A DNA stretch of 64,000 bases from Uloborus plumipes (GCA_038373865.1 JAXGGA010001667.1:80312-144311), one strand, 5' to 3'; shown: positions 36,001 to 45,310, counted from the stretch's first letter. Notes: generated by a model not told the origin, from the letters alone. Numbers and translations: made by a program.

Positions 36001-39000
36001 CCCTCCTATTGCCTTGTTTCACGTTGAAAAAAACTGTGAGTCTAAAAATTTAAGGCGAAATTCATCAACAGTACTTCAACAGCATCGTCCTGCAAGCTCC
36101 AATACCTTCTTTCTTTCTTGACCCTCCCTCGCCCAGGAGTGGTGGTGGAGGGAGGGGGGGGGCATGACGGGGACTGCACCGTTGAACGTTTTTTTTTTTT
36201 GGGGGGGGGGGTAACGTTTTTTATCTATTTTGGTTGAGGCTCTCGGGGAAGGTAGTATTTTGTGCCATCACTCTAGGGGGGGGGGGAGATTGTGAGATGC
36301 GCACCCTTGTGTAACTGATTTTCTTTCATGAGGGGTTGGAGGGACTTTTGCTAACTCTTTCTTCAATCAGAGTCGTCAAAACCTCAGAAAAAGAAAACGT
36401 GATTCTGTTGCTTTTAAGCGTCTCTTTAGTTGGGTTTTTGTCTATGAATGGTGCCCTTCATTTATTGACCGCGTTATTTCAAGTAGTTTTGTAGCTCTTT
36501 TGTAGTTCATTTTGCTAGTTTTATGTTGATAAAACGGAATTCAAGAACAGTATAGTTAGTTGATCATTAGGAGAGGTTTCACAGTTATTAAAAATGCATC
36601 GTAGTACACCGAAGGTAAGTTTTGGTTTTGTTTTGTAATTATTTGCACTTACAATTAGTAAATATTCTCGATCTTTTCAGTGGCTAATAGAAAGCTAATA
36701 TAAACAATTCTTCACACTTTTCTATTTGCTTTTTCGTTTAGATTGTTCATAGAATTTCCAGCAAAAACAATTTTTGTGAGAAACTATTTTTTCGTGTTTT
36801 TCTAAAACTATTCTTCAGTACTTTAACTCGTGCTTAGCTAAACACAATCAGAAAAAGTTATTTAACTCTAACATGAGTCTTAAAACTAGATTTACTTGTT
36901 TGTATAATTGAATAATAAAATATTGTAAATTTCATGAGTGCAAACTTTTTACTGCACGTCGAGTCAAAATATGCCTGTAATAATGGAATTTTAACTGCTA
37001 ATCTACATGCACAGAATTTAAGTGGAGAAAATTTTCTACTTCGTCGTGCAACGTAAATTGAGTGAGAAACATCAATATTACAGCAATCTTTTTCGACGAA
37101 TATTGTTGAATTAGTGCGTGAACTTAAAATTAAATTTCCTTTGATAGAAAAATAATATTAAAATTTTCAAAATTTTATATAATACACGTGTAGTTTTCAT
37201 TCTAATAACTATAATTATATTATAAAAGATAGACGTGAATTATTTGTTTTATTCATTGTAACATATATATTTTATATATTTTTTAATATACGTCTTGTTA
37301 TAATAACATATAATGTATTTTCAAAACAGAGTTTACTTTCTCAAAAATTCATAAGAATTTAAACTACAGAAAGTGTAAGTAAAGTCATTGTTTATGCTTA
37401 TGATTGCCGCTTTAAACAAAAAAGCATCGTTTTAAAAATTTGTTTATTCCCTGCTGAAGTTTTATAGCTTGATTTTAGTGAGTAGGGGTGAGGGGATTTG
37501 TGCCGTTTAAGTTGGTAGGATGGACACTTTTTATTTTAATAATTGTATTGTATATTTTATTTTAATAATTGTTGTAGTGCAATGTGATTCAAACTTCAAC
37601 AGTTACCAAATAATAAGTTTCAAAACAAATTATCAATTTATGTGATTTCTTAGGCAACACAGCCGTACTGGCCAACGTCAAAAATGACATATTTCGAAGA
37701 TCAACTTTACTGAATAGTAGGTGCTATCGGGTTACATTCGAGCCTGTCTATCTCGAAAGCCTCTCAACCCGGAATTTTTAAAGTTTCCCTGCATTTGCAG
37801 CAAAAAATCAATATACTTTCCATGTTTATCTCGAAAAAAAAAAAAAGAAAACATCTGTATCTCGCAGTGGCGTACCGAGGGGGGGTGCCAAGGGACCAAT
37901 GCACCCCCAGGTTTTGCCAAAACATTAGAGATAGTGTCACCGAGTTTTAAAAATCAGTGGGTCTGTTCAAATATAAAATGTCGGGAGGAGGGTTGGGAAA
38001 CACTATAAAGTTTTAAAAAGTAATCTTCAGAAAAATTCACTTCATTTTTGAATGAAAAATACTTGATAGAAACTAACATACGTTTTTTAATAAAGTGCTT
38101 GTTTCTGCAGTAGTAAAGAATGGTGCTGTCTATCCTCTCACTCATGGGACTCATGGGCGCCCATATGCGACATTTTAAGAGGGGGGGGGCTCAAATATTT
38201 TCTCCATGGTTTAGCAGGATATTTTTCCCTCAGAAAGCAATTTTAGTGCAGATTAGAGTTATTAAAAGTTGACTTTCTTAAAAACTTATACATTAACGGC
38301 TAAAGAAGACATTTTAAAAATAATTTTGCCCAAAAAATAGTACTTAAAGCAAGGAAGCACTAATTTCTAAGAGAGGGCTTGAGCCTCCACTTGCCCCCCT
38401 ATATGGGCGCCCATGCATCTCACCATCATTTTGTGGGATGCTCGAGGATTGCAGCATCTTTTGGTGCTTGAACCACTGATTATAGAGGCTTTAAATATTT
38501 TTTAAAAAATGCTTAAACCTTTTTCTCCTTCCATTCTTTTTCTAACATAATTACACGTCGTGAAGAAATAGTGACTATACAGAAAACCAGAATTAAGAAT
38601 AACCTCTTATCTATAATCACAAAAATTAAAATAAATCAGAAATATAGAAAGAAACTACTTTTCAAGATTTGGCAAATTGTAGTATTGAGGAATAACAGTT
38701 AGAGAAACAAAACAATTTGCACAATATATTGAATTAATTGCTATAGAAGCTTTACAAGATTGCAGCGTAGGCATTTTTCAGGTCATCAACAATTTAAATT
38801 TTAGTCGATTTGCCCACGTACTGCAGAAGAACGTTTTCAACAATAAAATGTTCAGAAATTTTAGAGGAACTGGTACAAAAAAGTTTTTAAACTTAATGTT
38901 TAATATAAATCTATATGCAAATATGTCTGTACGTGATAAAAGAAATCTTAATAATTTTGCAAAACTAAAATTAGGGGGAGGATAAGTGCAACTTGGTGAT

Positions 39001-42000
39001 ATCTGTTAATGTGCAATTTTTTTTTTTATTTCAGTACGTTTGCAGCTTTAATCCTTTTACATTGGACCATTTTCAATTATTGAAGGATTTTATCAATTTT
39101 CCAATAAAGATTTCCCCAGTTTTGGTAATTCTAAATTTTGATCTTGTGGTAGCTTTATTATTCTTAAATTATATTCATTTCTGTAAATTTTATAACTTAA
39201 TTAAACAAAATTCTTTGTGACTGTTTCAAACAGATAAATTTAAAATGTGGTAAATAATTATTTAAAAAAAATCATCGAATGGTAGTTCTAAACATTGATT
39301 CTTTTCTCACGAGAACACTATACACCCCTCAACACTAATTTATGGGTACGCACTGATATCTCGAATCCCAGATTGCAGCTACGCAGTAATTTGCAGCTTC
39401 GAAGTCGAGCGATCTGTTTAGAAGCAAAGAAAAAATTTCCCTTGCCTCAGAAACATTCGCATTGTCCCACTACCGCTATTGTCCTGTAGGAACAGAGGGG
39501 ACAGTGGAGGTTGTTTCGGGAATAGGTTTTCTTGGAAAACCACAGAAAGTCACAATCGCTCGTTTCGAGCGTCAAGAAGAGCAGAGGGTAGACTATGACA
39601 ATAATGAGGTGGGAGGGTGGAATTGACAGGGTGGAGAGGACAACTGGGTTGAGTTTTTTCAAGTTCATGGTTAGAGGTCATTCAAACTAAAAGTCATTTA
39701 ACTGTGTTATCTGGTTTATAGTGTGATACTGTAGTCTATTTGTGTTTGTCGTAGTCATTCCTAAAGCTGAGAAAAAACACGTTATAATATAATAGTAAAA
39801 TGCCTAACAGAACTAATACAGAAGAATTTTAATCTATGGAATATATTGTCTTTTGTTCCAATTTCAAGTCTTCAGAGTTCAAATTTCAATAATCCTCTCA
39901 AAATCTCAAAGCCCTATGTGTTTTTCAGCTGGGGATACTTAAAAAAATAATAATTAAAAAAACCCTTAACGCTTCCCAAATGAGTATGCGTAGGAAGCTC
40001 AGAATGGCCCCCTCCAAAACGATCGGCTAGATCCGCCACTGTTATAATGACAGCTACTTTCAGCGAACCTTTGAATAAAATATACAATACAGTAATGGAG
40101 CTCTGAACTGAATTTGGTAATCTTTAGTTGCCATAACGAACTAAATCGGCTTGATGACGCTTCATACTTCTTTAGTTATATTCCTGCTACAATAATGTAC
40201 AACACATATGGGATGCAGCTGGTTGGGGTAAAAATACTTTATTATTAAAAACAAAGATTTTTAAGTCAATATTGAGCTAACAGCAAGAGTTTATAACAGC
40301 CTCCTGGTAAATCCAAATTTTTCTACATTCAGACAGGGCTCAGACCGAATTAGTTTGGGTTTCTAAGGTTCTTCTGTGTGACTAAAACTAAAAAGACAAT
40401 TCATTAACAAAATTACCCTTAAATAAACCAAATTCTTAGTGAAAATTTCACATAAATACCATTAAAACCAAATAACTTCCTTTCATTAAACCATGATTTC
40501 ACTCTAACTGTTTTGCAATTTAAAATGCAATTAAATATGAAACTTATGTGACAAGCTTTCAGGAAAGTCACATTGACCAGGATTCTTCCATTGAGCTCTT
40601 GTGAATATCATGCCCCTAAATACTCTCCTCATGAAAGGCCATGCATGTTTGGACAGTAAAAAAAATGTTAAACAAGGTAAAGCTTCTATAACTTACTGTG
40701 AAAATACTGTCAGAACATCACCTTCAGTTAAATCATATGGCAAACCTCCAATGAAAATCCATGCACTTTCCTTGTACATGTCATGCCATGACTTTTTATT
40801 TGTTGTGCCAGCAGACAGCTCAGTTTCATTTAATTTCGTAATGTTCTTAACATTCCTGAAATTACATTCAGAGATTTGTTAGAAGAAGAATCATAACTCT
40901 TAAACTTTAAGCATGGTAACTAAAGCATCAAAAATATATGGGTGATTCTCAAAAAACATGACATTTTCTAATCTCAAATTCTATAAAAAATAAAAATGCT
41001 TAAAAAATACAAAAAATTTAAACTTACTCTTTGTTAGGAACTTATTAAGAGAATAATAACAAGTTTAAAAAACTACAACCCGACTACAAAAAAAAAAAAA
41101 AAAAAGAAGCACTGAAAGGTAAGAAACAAGGTAGGTGCTATTTAATATCATCGTCTTATTAAATAAAACAAGACGTTTGATATCTTAGCTATACCTGTTT
41201 ATTTAGTTCTACGACTTGAACCCTCCGCAAGTTCCACATTAACAACATAATTCAATTCAAATGCTGTAGTCGTGCGTTGTCAACTACAGAAAGCAAGCAT
41301 TTAAACTTGATACACAAGCAAACATATTAGTTTGATCTATATACAGGGTGTTCCAAGTCAACCTTCATTACCTCTAATTCTTCAACAGTTCGTCCTAGAT
41401 GCATACTTCCAATTGCAAATTTGCTCAAAATGAGGTAGAGAGTCAAAATATTGAAAGTTTGAAGCGAAAAAATAATTCAGTCAAAAAATATGAAATCTAA
41501 CTTTTTATAGGGACTCCAGGTCCCCAAACTTATATTTAGGGAAAGAATCTCTATTGAAAAATAATACTAATACAAAAAAATGACATTTGTGCGATCAAAA
41601 TTCGTGGAGATATTCGAGTTTTAAATGTGCAGGGCCCGTAAACAAATTGACAAAAGAAAATTTTCGCCCTGCCAGAGGAATAACGAGCTTTTCGAGAAGG
41701 TACGATAATGAAATTTGTTTCGTCCATGTCAGAAAATATTCGCTTCTCATTGTATTTAAAAATAAATACAGATGATAAAAGACTACAAAACATAACAAGA
41801 CAAGGTAAATTATTATACAATTTTATACAAAGATATTAAACACACGAAATATGTAGAATCTAATAAATAATATACATTGCGATTACATTGTCTGTAAAGC
41901 AACACCATTTCTACATACTGTTCCGTAAAGTACATCCTAACTTAAAGCTTTAACGAAATGCATCTAGTTAAGCCGATTTTATTCTGCAGTGAAGGGATTA

Positions 42001-44629
42001 CTTTATTTCAAGCAATCACTATACAATCGGTAAATTTATATTCGCGAATTCAGCAAGACATTTTCATTCTTTCTTATTCAGTTTTTTTCGTATTTCAATT
42101 CCCATGTTGAATAACTTTTAGTTAAACATATTTTAGGAAAATAAAGAATATTTTGTTATTAAAGAACTCTGAATGGTGCGAATTCCGCGTGTATATGCCC
42201 CCCAAAATCACTTAAAATAACGATAGTGTAAAGTGGTATAAGTCATAAAGTTTCATGTTTCATTTCTCCATGGATTTTGATCGCACAAATGTCATTTTTT
42301 TTTTTGCGTTAGTATTATTTTTCAATGGAGATTATTTCCCTAAATATAAATTTGAGGGCCTGGAGCCCCTATAAAAAGTTGATTTTTTTATTTCTTAACC
42401 AATTATTTTTTTCGCTTCAAACTTTTCCATATCTTAACTTTCCTCCCCATTTCGAGCAATTCTGCAAATACATCTAGGACGAACAGTTGAGGAAATAGAG
42501 GTCATGAAGGTTAACTTGGAACACCCTGTATATACAAGAATGGTAAATTAGGTTAATACTGTTATTCTATCAAATTGTTTTTTTGTAGTTGACAACGCAC
42601 GACTACAGCATTTGAATTAAATTATGTGAAACTTGCAGAGGGTTCAAGTCATAGAACTAAATAAACAGGTATAGCTAAGATATCAAAGGTCTTGTTTTAT
42701 GTAATAAGACAATGATATTAAATAGCACCTACCTTGTTTCTTACCTTTCAGTGCTTCTTTTTTTTTTTTTTTTTTTGTAGTCGGGTTGTAGTTTTTTAAA
42801 CTTGTTATTATTTCTTACTTTTTAGAACTTTTTTGTAATCGGGTTACAGGTTTTTAAAACTTGTTTTTATTTTACTCCACTGTATATAAGCAAATGGATA
42901 TACGTTATAAAATTAAATGTACATAACAATAATTTCATGCAAAAATCTATGGCAGCCTTAAACTGGAAATTCATTGTTGATTGCGACTTTTGAACACACT
43001 TAGATACGAAAATATCGGTTAAAATCTGTGCTTGTCTAGGAATAATCGATCTTTCCTCTTGTTAAATTCTAGTAAAAAGTAGCCTATGACACTCGAGACT
43101 CGAAAACGAATCGATTGGCACCTAATTCATCAAAATCGAATGAATAGTTTAGGAGCTACGGTGGAACATCCTTAACCACAAACATAGCCAGACTGCTAAA
43201 AACATAACCCTTCCTTTAGGCTTTGCCGTAGTCGGGTAAAAATAGAGGTAACTCACTTTGAGTATGATACACCACTCAAAACGCTCAAATTTATGACAAG
43301 AAGCACCAGGAGAGTAACAAAACGATTTGGGGTTATCAAAAATTTTTCAACAATAATAAAGAAATTGTTTGAATCAAAAAGTATGTTTGTAGCTTAACTA
43401 AGCAAAATCAATTTTAAACCTCCCTTAACGGACACCCCTAAAAGTGGAGGCATCTCTTTGAATCCCAGTCCTTTTATATAAGTTGTTCCATATTGTTCAC
43501 TTTGAATAAGAGAGTTATTTAATAATTCGCTCCTATAGCATAATTTTCTTTAAGCTAGTCAAACACACTGTGGTTATATTTATTTAAAAAAAATACCTCC
43601 TCATTATCTGTGAACTAGTTTTACAGTAACCTTAAAAAACTGCTTATTTCTCGACTCAAATTTATTTAACTCAGGAAGCTGTTCTCTAAATTTTTCTAGG
43701 TCAGATATTAAATGTAACTTCACTTATCTATTCGAGCAAGGTTAAAGTTAAAAATTGTATAGCCGACAAATCTCTTTTTAAAAGATTCGTCTGAACAAGC
43801 CAATAAATAACTAAAAATAACAGAATTGTTCCTCTGGTATATTTTTTACTTATCGTCTGCCACTTTTAGCTTTTTTTTAATATCTTAATCTCAGTTTGAT
43901 GGAATAAGTTGGGAAAAAGTCCTTCGATTCTACTGGATGCAACCAGTACTTTAAAAGTGATGCCAGGAGAATAGCATTTTTTTTTGGCCAGAATAATGAC
44001 ATGTTTCACGTGTCACGCCAGAATAATGACATTTTTGCGCCAGGATAATGACATTTTCTTTATTGAAGACTGCTGGCAAGGCTCAGAACTATACTGAAGG
44101 TAAATAACGTTATTTTTCTCTTCCAACCTCTTAACTCAATTACAGTAGTAAGGCAGAATTATTTTATTTAAAACAGAAATGATGTCCTGGACAATGACAT
44201 CAAAAACGTTACACACCTTAATTTTAAACTTCAAAATCGTAATGAGAACAGCAGGCAAACTATATCAATAAAATAATCGAGGAATCCAAAGATAATTTAA
44301 TTTAAAACTTCAGCACCTCTTTCTGGAAATTTGACACGCGGACAAGAGCTTTGTTCCAACTAGTTTAGCGGAAATTTTTGTCGCCAAGTGTTCTAAATTA
44401 TAAAAGTTGCCTAGAATCTAGATGTTTAAACAATATAAACGAAAAAGATATAAAAGTATCAATGGTGAAAGGAATCACAGTGTACGATTTAAAAGTTGTT
44501 TGCTAATTTACTGTTGTTGAAAAGTAACGCAACTTTTCGCAAAAAGAAAAATAAGTTGTTAAGAACAAGAGATAATACATATGTGATAAGAATTTAAGAA
44601 GCTAAAATCACTTACGTGAGCGGATTCAT
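23279..44629 (-). CDS. RBMX2: RNA-binding motif protein X-linked 2 (RES complex), five-exon gene
   Basis: Homologue of human RBMX2 and yeast Ist3/Snu17, the RRM subunit of the RES complex that acts with BUD13 and SNIP1/Pml1 in the activated spliceosome in the nucleus. Coding exons (minus strand) are 44629-44616, 40855-40697, 32701-32572, 31688-31511 and 24000-23279. They total 1203 nt, giving 400 residues, with GT-AG boundaries and matching phases throughout. The N-terminus [18 protein letters not shown] aligns with the family's MNPLTKVK start. The RRM spans about residues 34-112, with RNP2 IFIGGL (38-43) and RNP1 KGFCFLCY (77-84). The diagnostic segment [20 protein letters not shown] is intact. 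The C-terminal half is Lys/Arg/Ser-rich and disordered, as in animal homologues. Introns of about 3.8, 8.0, 0.9 and 7.5 kb are filled with transposons. Expression is not testable here. Confidence 0.95.
24322..25472. mobile_element. Non-autonomous hAT element in RBMX2 intron 4, 1151 bp
   Basis: Ends CAGTAATTCCCAACC (left) and, reverse-complemented, CAGTGTTTCCCAACC (right), the classic hAT-Charlie-like terminus. A perfect 8-bp duplication GTCTAAAG flanks it (24314-24321 and 25473-25480). Subterminal 'ggcgatgag' is also mirrored. It contains a nested TTAA element; no transposase. Confidence 0.88.
24843..25342. mobile_element. piggyBac-type MITE nested in hAT element, 500 bp
   Basis: Inverted ends CCCTTCACTGCACG on both sides, flanked by TTAA (24839-24842 and 25343-25346), the target duplicated by piggyBac transposases. 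Near the right end lies the palindrome GTGCCAGATCTGGCAC. No coding. Confidence 0.85.
25473..26104. other. Intron sequence with a Helitron-like 3' hairpin (minus strand)
   Basis: At about 25931-25962 the minus strand reads GCACAGCTGTGC followed by GGGTACAGCTA, resembling a Helitron 3' hairpin and terminus. The terminal CTRR is imperfect (CTAC). No coding. Confidence 0.35.
26105..27247. mobile_element. Non-autonomous hAT element in RBMX2 intron 4, 1143 bp
   Basis: Ends CAGGGTTGTCATTTCGTCC (left) and, reverse-complemented, CAGGGTTGTTTGATTTCGTC (right), flanked by a perfect 8-bp duplication GGTAGGTG (26097-26104, 27248-27255). Subterminal tandem 'gaaatggac'-type repeats occur at 26154-26210, with related 'aaatggac' phrases near the right end. 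These could be transposase-binding sites. Confidence 0.88.
27642..27995 (-). mobile_element. Truncated copy of TIR repeat 'Y'
   Basis: Reverse-complement of 5945-5775 joined directly to 4800-4610. It provides the uninterrupted version of the site into which the Helitron at 4801-5774 inserted. The second terminus is missing. Confidence 0.75.
28050..29700 (-). pseudogene. BEL/Pao retrotransposon pol relic, cut by a Helitron
   Basis: Conceptual minus-strand peptides with several frameshifts follow BEL/Pao pol order. Near 29640-29700 there is a [18 protein letters not shown] block (RNase H/linker region). At about 29150-29290 there is the integrase zinc-binding block [36 protein letters not shown] lies at about 29115. 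After the Helitron, about 28270-28404 encodes [20 protein letters not shown], then [14 protein letters not shown], then (frameshifted) [20 protein letters not shown]. About 28090-28180 encodes [13 protein letters not shown] and [11 protein letters not shown]. These are integrase core blocks. No LTRs were identified. The element lies within RBMX2 intron 4, in the same direction as the gene. Confidence 0.7.
28405..29081 (-). mobile_element. Non-autonomous Helitron inside BEL/Pao relic, about 677 bp
   Basis: The 3' end on the minus strand is a perfect 14-bp palindrome TGCGGAATTCCGCA (28417-28430), then CGGGTCAC and CTAG at 28408-28405, followed by T. This is the standard Helitron hairpin-CTRR-T terminus. 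Immediately beyond it the BEL/Pao integrase frame resumes (KIYICVC). The proposed 5' TC at 29081-29080 follows the last BEL-like codons (VFNY) and is less certain. An A-rich tract follows the hairpin at 28431-28449. Confidence 0.65.
29947..30597. mobile_element. Palindromic TA-type MITE, 651 bp
   Basis: Starts CAGGGTGTCCACTCCTATGG. Nearly the whole left half (about 310 bp) is inverted in the right half, meeting at about 30250-30295. TA duplications flank it (29945-29946, 30598-30599). This is a foldback MITE of the mariner/pogo type in RBMX2 intron 4, with no coding. Transcribed as part of the intron it would fold into one long hairpin. Confidence 0.85.
30649..30805. mobile_element. hAT-type MITE with internal poly-C runs, 157 bp
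   Basis: Ends CAGGCCTGTCATTT (left) and, reverse-complemented, CAGGGACGTCATTT (right). Flanks ACAAAAAT and ACCAAAAT form an 8-bp duplication with one mismatch. It contains C runs at about 30679-30689 and 30764-30780. A relative lies at 31970-32127. Confidence 0.7.
31257..31431. mobile_element. pogo/Tigger-type MITE, 175 bp
   Basis: Ends CAGTCGACGCTCGTTATAAC (left) and, reverse-complemented, CAGTCGACGCTCGATATAAA (right), flanked by TA on both sides. Internal 'ataaagacca' phrases are repeated. It lies about 80 bp downstream of RBMX2 exon 4 within intron 4. Confidence 0.82.
31511..31688 (-). CDS. RBMX2: RBMX2 coding exon 4 (178 nt)
   Basis: Acceptor CTTTCAG, donor GTGAAT. Encodes [20 protein letters not shown] (end of the RRM and its conserved extension), then an acidic/basic linker ending [10 protein letters not shown]. 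Phase 1 junction. Confidence 0.95.
31970..32127. mobile_element. hAT-type MITE relative with poly-C run
   Basis: The same layout as 30649-30805: a 'gtcatttaggg.ggtcaa' left end, 'agtgggc.tggtttttt' middle, C run at about 32072-32089, then 'cttgaaatgac' right end. No clean target duplication was recognised. It lies in RBMX2 intron 3. Confidence 0.6.
32572..32701 (-). CDS. RBMX2: RBMX2 coding exon 3 (130 nt)
   Basis: Acceptor ACATTTAG, donor GTATGC. Encodes the RRM core [20 protein letters not shown], then [20 protein letters not shown] and GIK, including RNP1. It ends in phase 0. Confidence 0.97.
32830..33240 (-). pseudogene. mariner transposase C-terminal relic
   Basis: The minus strand encodes [20 protein letters not shown], then [15 protein letters not shown], then [19 protein letters not shown] and [15 protein letters not shown]. 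After an internal stop a [14 protein letters not shown] end follows. This is the mariner DDE/D domain: the second catalytic aspartate is in HKDSALSHT and the third in SPTDFF, consistent with the 34-residue spacing of mariner. The N-terminal DNA-binding half is missing. It lies in RBMX2 intron 2, close to exon 3. Confidence 0.85.
33530..34680 (-). pseudogene. Tc1-like transposase relic, split by a SINE
   Basis: Read on the minus strand from about 34640: [20 protein letters not shown] (helix-turn-helix region), LNSHLQNPV, then after stops a Tc1 linker ending near 34325. Past the SINE the frame resumes at about 34015 with SDESSFTLL (first catalytic aspartate). It continues [30 protein letters not shown] and [17 protein letters not shown], where the second catalytic aspartate is replaced. 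After a frameshift, [15 protein letters not shown] supplies the third acidic residue. Stops and the SINE make it inactive. It lies in RBMX2 intron 2. Confidence 0.82.
34037..34322 (-). repeat. tRNA-derived SINE, copy 3
   Basis: Best-preserved copy. On the minus strand it starts at about 34322 with GGCCGTGGTAGCCCGATCGG (box A region) and has box B GGTTCGATCC at about 34270-34261. The shared body follows (CCGATCAAAGATCCACC, and the GAGCGCTCTTCAGGGCCC motif). It is inserted in the Tc1-like relic. The pol III boxes are typical of tRNA-derived SINEs. Confidence 0.8.
34720..35320. other. No gene seen (RBMX2 intron 2)
   Basis: Intronic sequence without a recognised element. Position 35313-35320 is the left target duplication of the hAT element that follows. 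Confidence 0.4.
35893..35955. repeat. A-rich tetranucleotide repeat (AAAT/ATAA)
   Basis: Imperfect run of 'aaataaataaataaa' with interruptions, inside the 4.7-kb hAT element. Confidence 0.85.
38153..38414. mobile_element. Short inverted-repeat element nested in hAT, about 262 bp
   Basis: Both ends carry the palindromic ATGGGCGCCCATAT. Subterminal 'aagaggggggggctca' (left) matches the inverse of 'tgagcctccacttgcccccc' (right). No clear target duplication. Confidence 0.6.
38816..38990 (+). pseudogene. Possible hAT transposase C-terminal relic
   Basis: One plus frame reads [17 protein letters not shown], reminiscent of the hATC signature (E-R-x-F-S-x-L-K). After a frameshift, [20 protein letters not shown] and FAKLKL resemble the tail that follows it in hAT transposases. 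The match is weak and short, but it lies in the expected orientation inside an element with hAT ends. Confidence 0.35.
40050..40696. other. RBMX2 intron 2 sequence adjoining exon 2
   Basis: No element ends or coding were recognised apart from the exon 2 donor at its right edge (40691-40696). Confidence 0.4.
40697..40855 (-). CDS. RBMX2: RBMX2 coding exon 2 (159 nt)
   Basis: Acceptor TTTCAG before G-AAT-GTT, donor GTAAGTT after TTTTCACA. Encodes [16 protein letters not shown], continuing to the first half of the RRM ([21 protein letters not shown]). It ends in phase 2, and the Q codon is completed by exon 3. Insertion of about 8 kb of transposons separates it from exon 3. Confidence 0.95.
41040..42830. 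repeat. Large inverted repeat, about 1.8 kb, in RBMX2 intron 1
   Basis: The outer arms (41040-41300 and 42570-42830) are near-identical inverted copies. Landmarks are 'ctacaacccgactacaaaa', 'gaagcactgaaaggtaagaa', 'taggtgctatttaatatca' and 'acctgtttatttagttct'. Inner arms continue inside the nested TA element, leaving an unpaired middle of roughly 600 bp (about 41650-42260). A-rich and T-rich tracts mirror each other near the outer ends. Confidence 0.85.
41344..42528. mobile_element. TA-type element with long TIRs, 1185 bp
   Basis: Inverted ends CAGGGTGTTCCAAGT(C/T)AACC with TA on each side (41342-41343, 42529-42530). Inverted similarity extends about 300 bp inward, including 'ttttgatcgcacaaatgtca' near 41580-41600 and 42278-42297. 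No transposase frame. Its terminus CAGGGTGT resembles that of the MITE at 29947. Confidence 0.75.
42831..44615. other. RBMX2 intron 1, promoter-proximal part
   Basis: No coding. Near 43983-44056 a phrase of the type 'gccagaataatgacat' occurs three times in tandem-like fashion. 43190-43230 contains a 'gtagtcgggtaaaa' phrase related to the outer arm of the nearby palindrome. Confidence 0.45.
44616..44629 (-). CDS. RBMX2: RBMX2 coding exon 1 (14 nt)
   Basis: ATG plus codons for N, P, L and two bases of T, followed by the donor GTAAGTG. The joined codon with exon 2 gives MNPLTNVK. The start is chosen because this N-terminus is conserved in the family; the exon is too short to detect by frame length. 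Confidence 0.9.
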
Positions 44630-45255
44630 TTTTTAAAATTTTTAGGAAAACACAATTGTTTTTGTTTTCGTCATTATGCGATGCCACTCATTGATAAATT
44701 TGTGAATTAAAAAAAAATTACAAAATATAAGATGTTTTAAAGGAATATCATTGAAATAAAAAAAAAGACTTCTATTTCACAGCTATCTTTATTTGTTATC
44801 ATCAAAATAAGGGTAGTTAGGTAAGTCAACTACCCTTCGCAACAATCAGATTGAAAATGCACTTATAAATATACATAATGGCAACGTATCTGCTGTGGTA
44901 ATGTTTATTCTGGTTTATTCGCTGTTTCGTTTTTAAAGATCGTTTATGAAATTTTTGCTTTCCTTCGTAAATTAATGTTAAGTGGGCTATTTATTAAGAA
45001 ATAGGATTGTTTAATTTCTGAAAAGTCTAGAAATAAATGTAGAAAATGTAGGTCTATTTCCATCATCGTTAAAACTAAACAACTGTCTTGTTTCCTTAAG
45101 TGAAAAGATGATTCTCATATCTCAGTTCTGTTGATATTTTTAAAATTTCATTCACCTTATTAGTTTGAAGTCTAGATTTCATAGAAGTTGATGTTGTGTG
45201 CCAGTGTGAAAAAAGTGGATGCGAATTGCTGAAGTGATATTTAAAACTTCCAAAA
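44630..45255. promoter_or_regulatory. Divergent promoter interval of RBMX2 and CYB5R4
   Basis: About 630 bp separate the two start codons, which point away from each other, so both 5' UTRs and promoters must lie here unless upstream non-coding exons exist. The interval is AT-rich without a CpG island or an obvious positioned TATA box. It is largely free of recognisable transposon ends, in contrast with both sides. Confidence 0.5.
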
Positions 45256-45310
45256 ATGGGTTCAGAACCACCTGCTTTAGCCGTTCCAGAAACCTCTGGT
45301 GGTTCTGTGG
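45256..45310 (+). CDS. CYB5R4: CYB5R4 coding exon 1 (55 nt)
   Basis: ATG GGT TCA GAA through GTG G, followed by donor GTAAGTAG. Encodes a poorly conserved N-terminus ending GGSVG. It is supported by phase agreement with exon 2 and a start codon in good context. An alternative upstream start in this frame was not evident. Confidence 0.75.

Larger units (their letters stand above)
35321..40041. mobile_element. 4.7-kb hAT-type DNA transposon in RBMX2 intron 2
   Basis: Ends CAGGGGCGGATCTAG (left) and, reverse-complemented, CAGTGGCGGATCTAG (right), with subterminal CCCCC...CAAAACGAT shared. A perfect 8-bp duplication TTATAATG flanks it (35313-35320 and 40042-40049). Inside are C/G runs, nested MITE ends and a possible transposase relic at 38816-38990. 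The ATG at about 36594 followed by seven codons and GTAAGT (36613) could be a leftover first exon, but this is speculative. Confidence 0.85.

Noticed and set aside
36594..36613. ATG plus seven codons followed by GTAAGT as a host exon
   Set aside because: It lies inside the 4.7-kb hAT element and has no partner exon; at best a leftover transposase first exon.
40601..40882. Plus-strand frame of 93 codons
   Set aside because: Antisense shadow of RBMX2 exon 2, which has splice signals and protein conservation on the minus strand.
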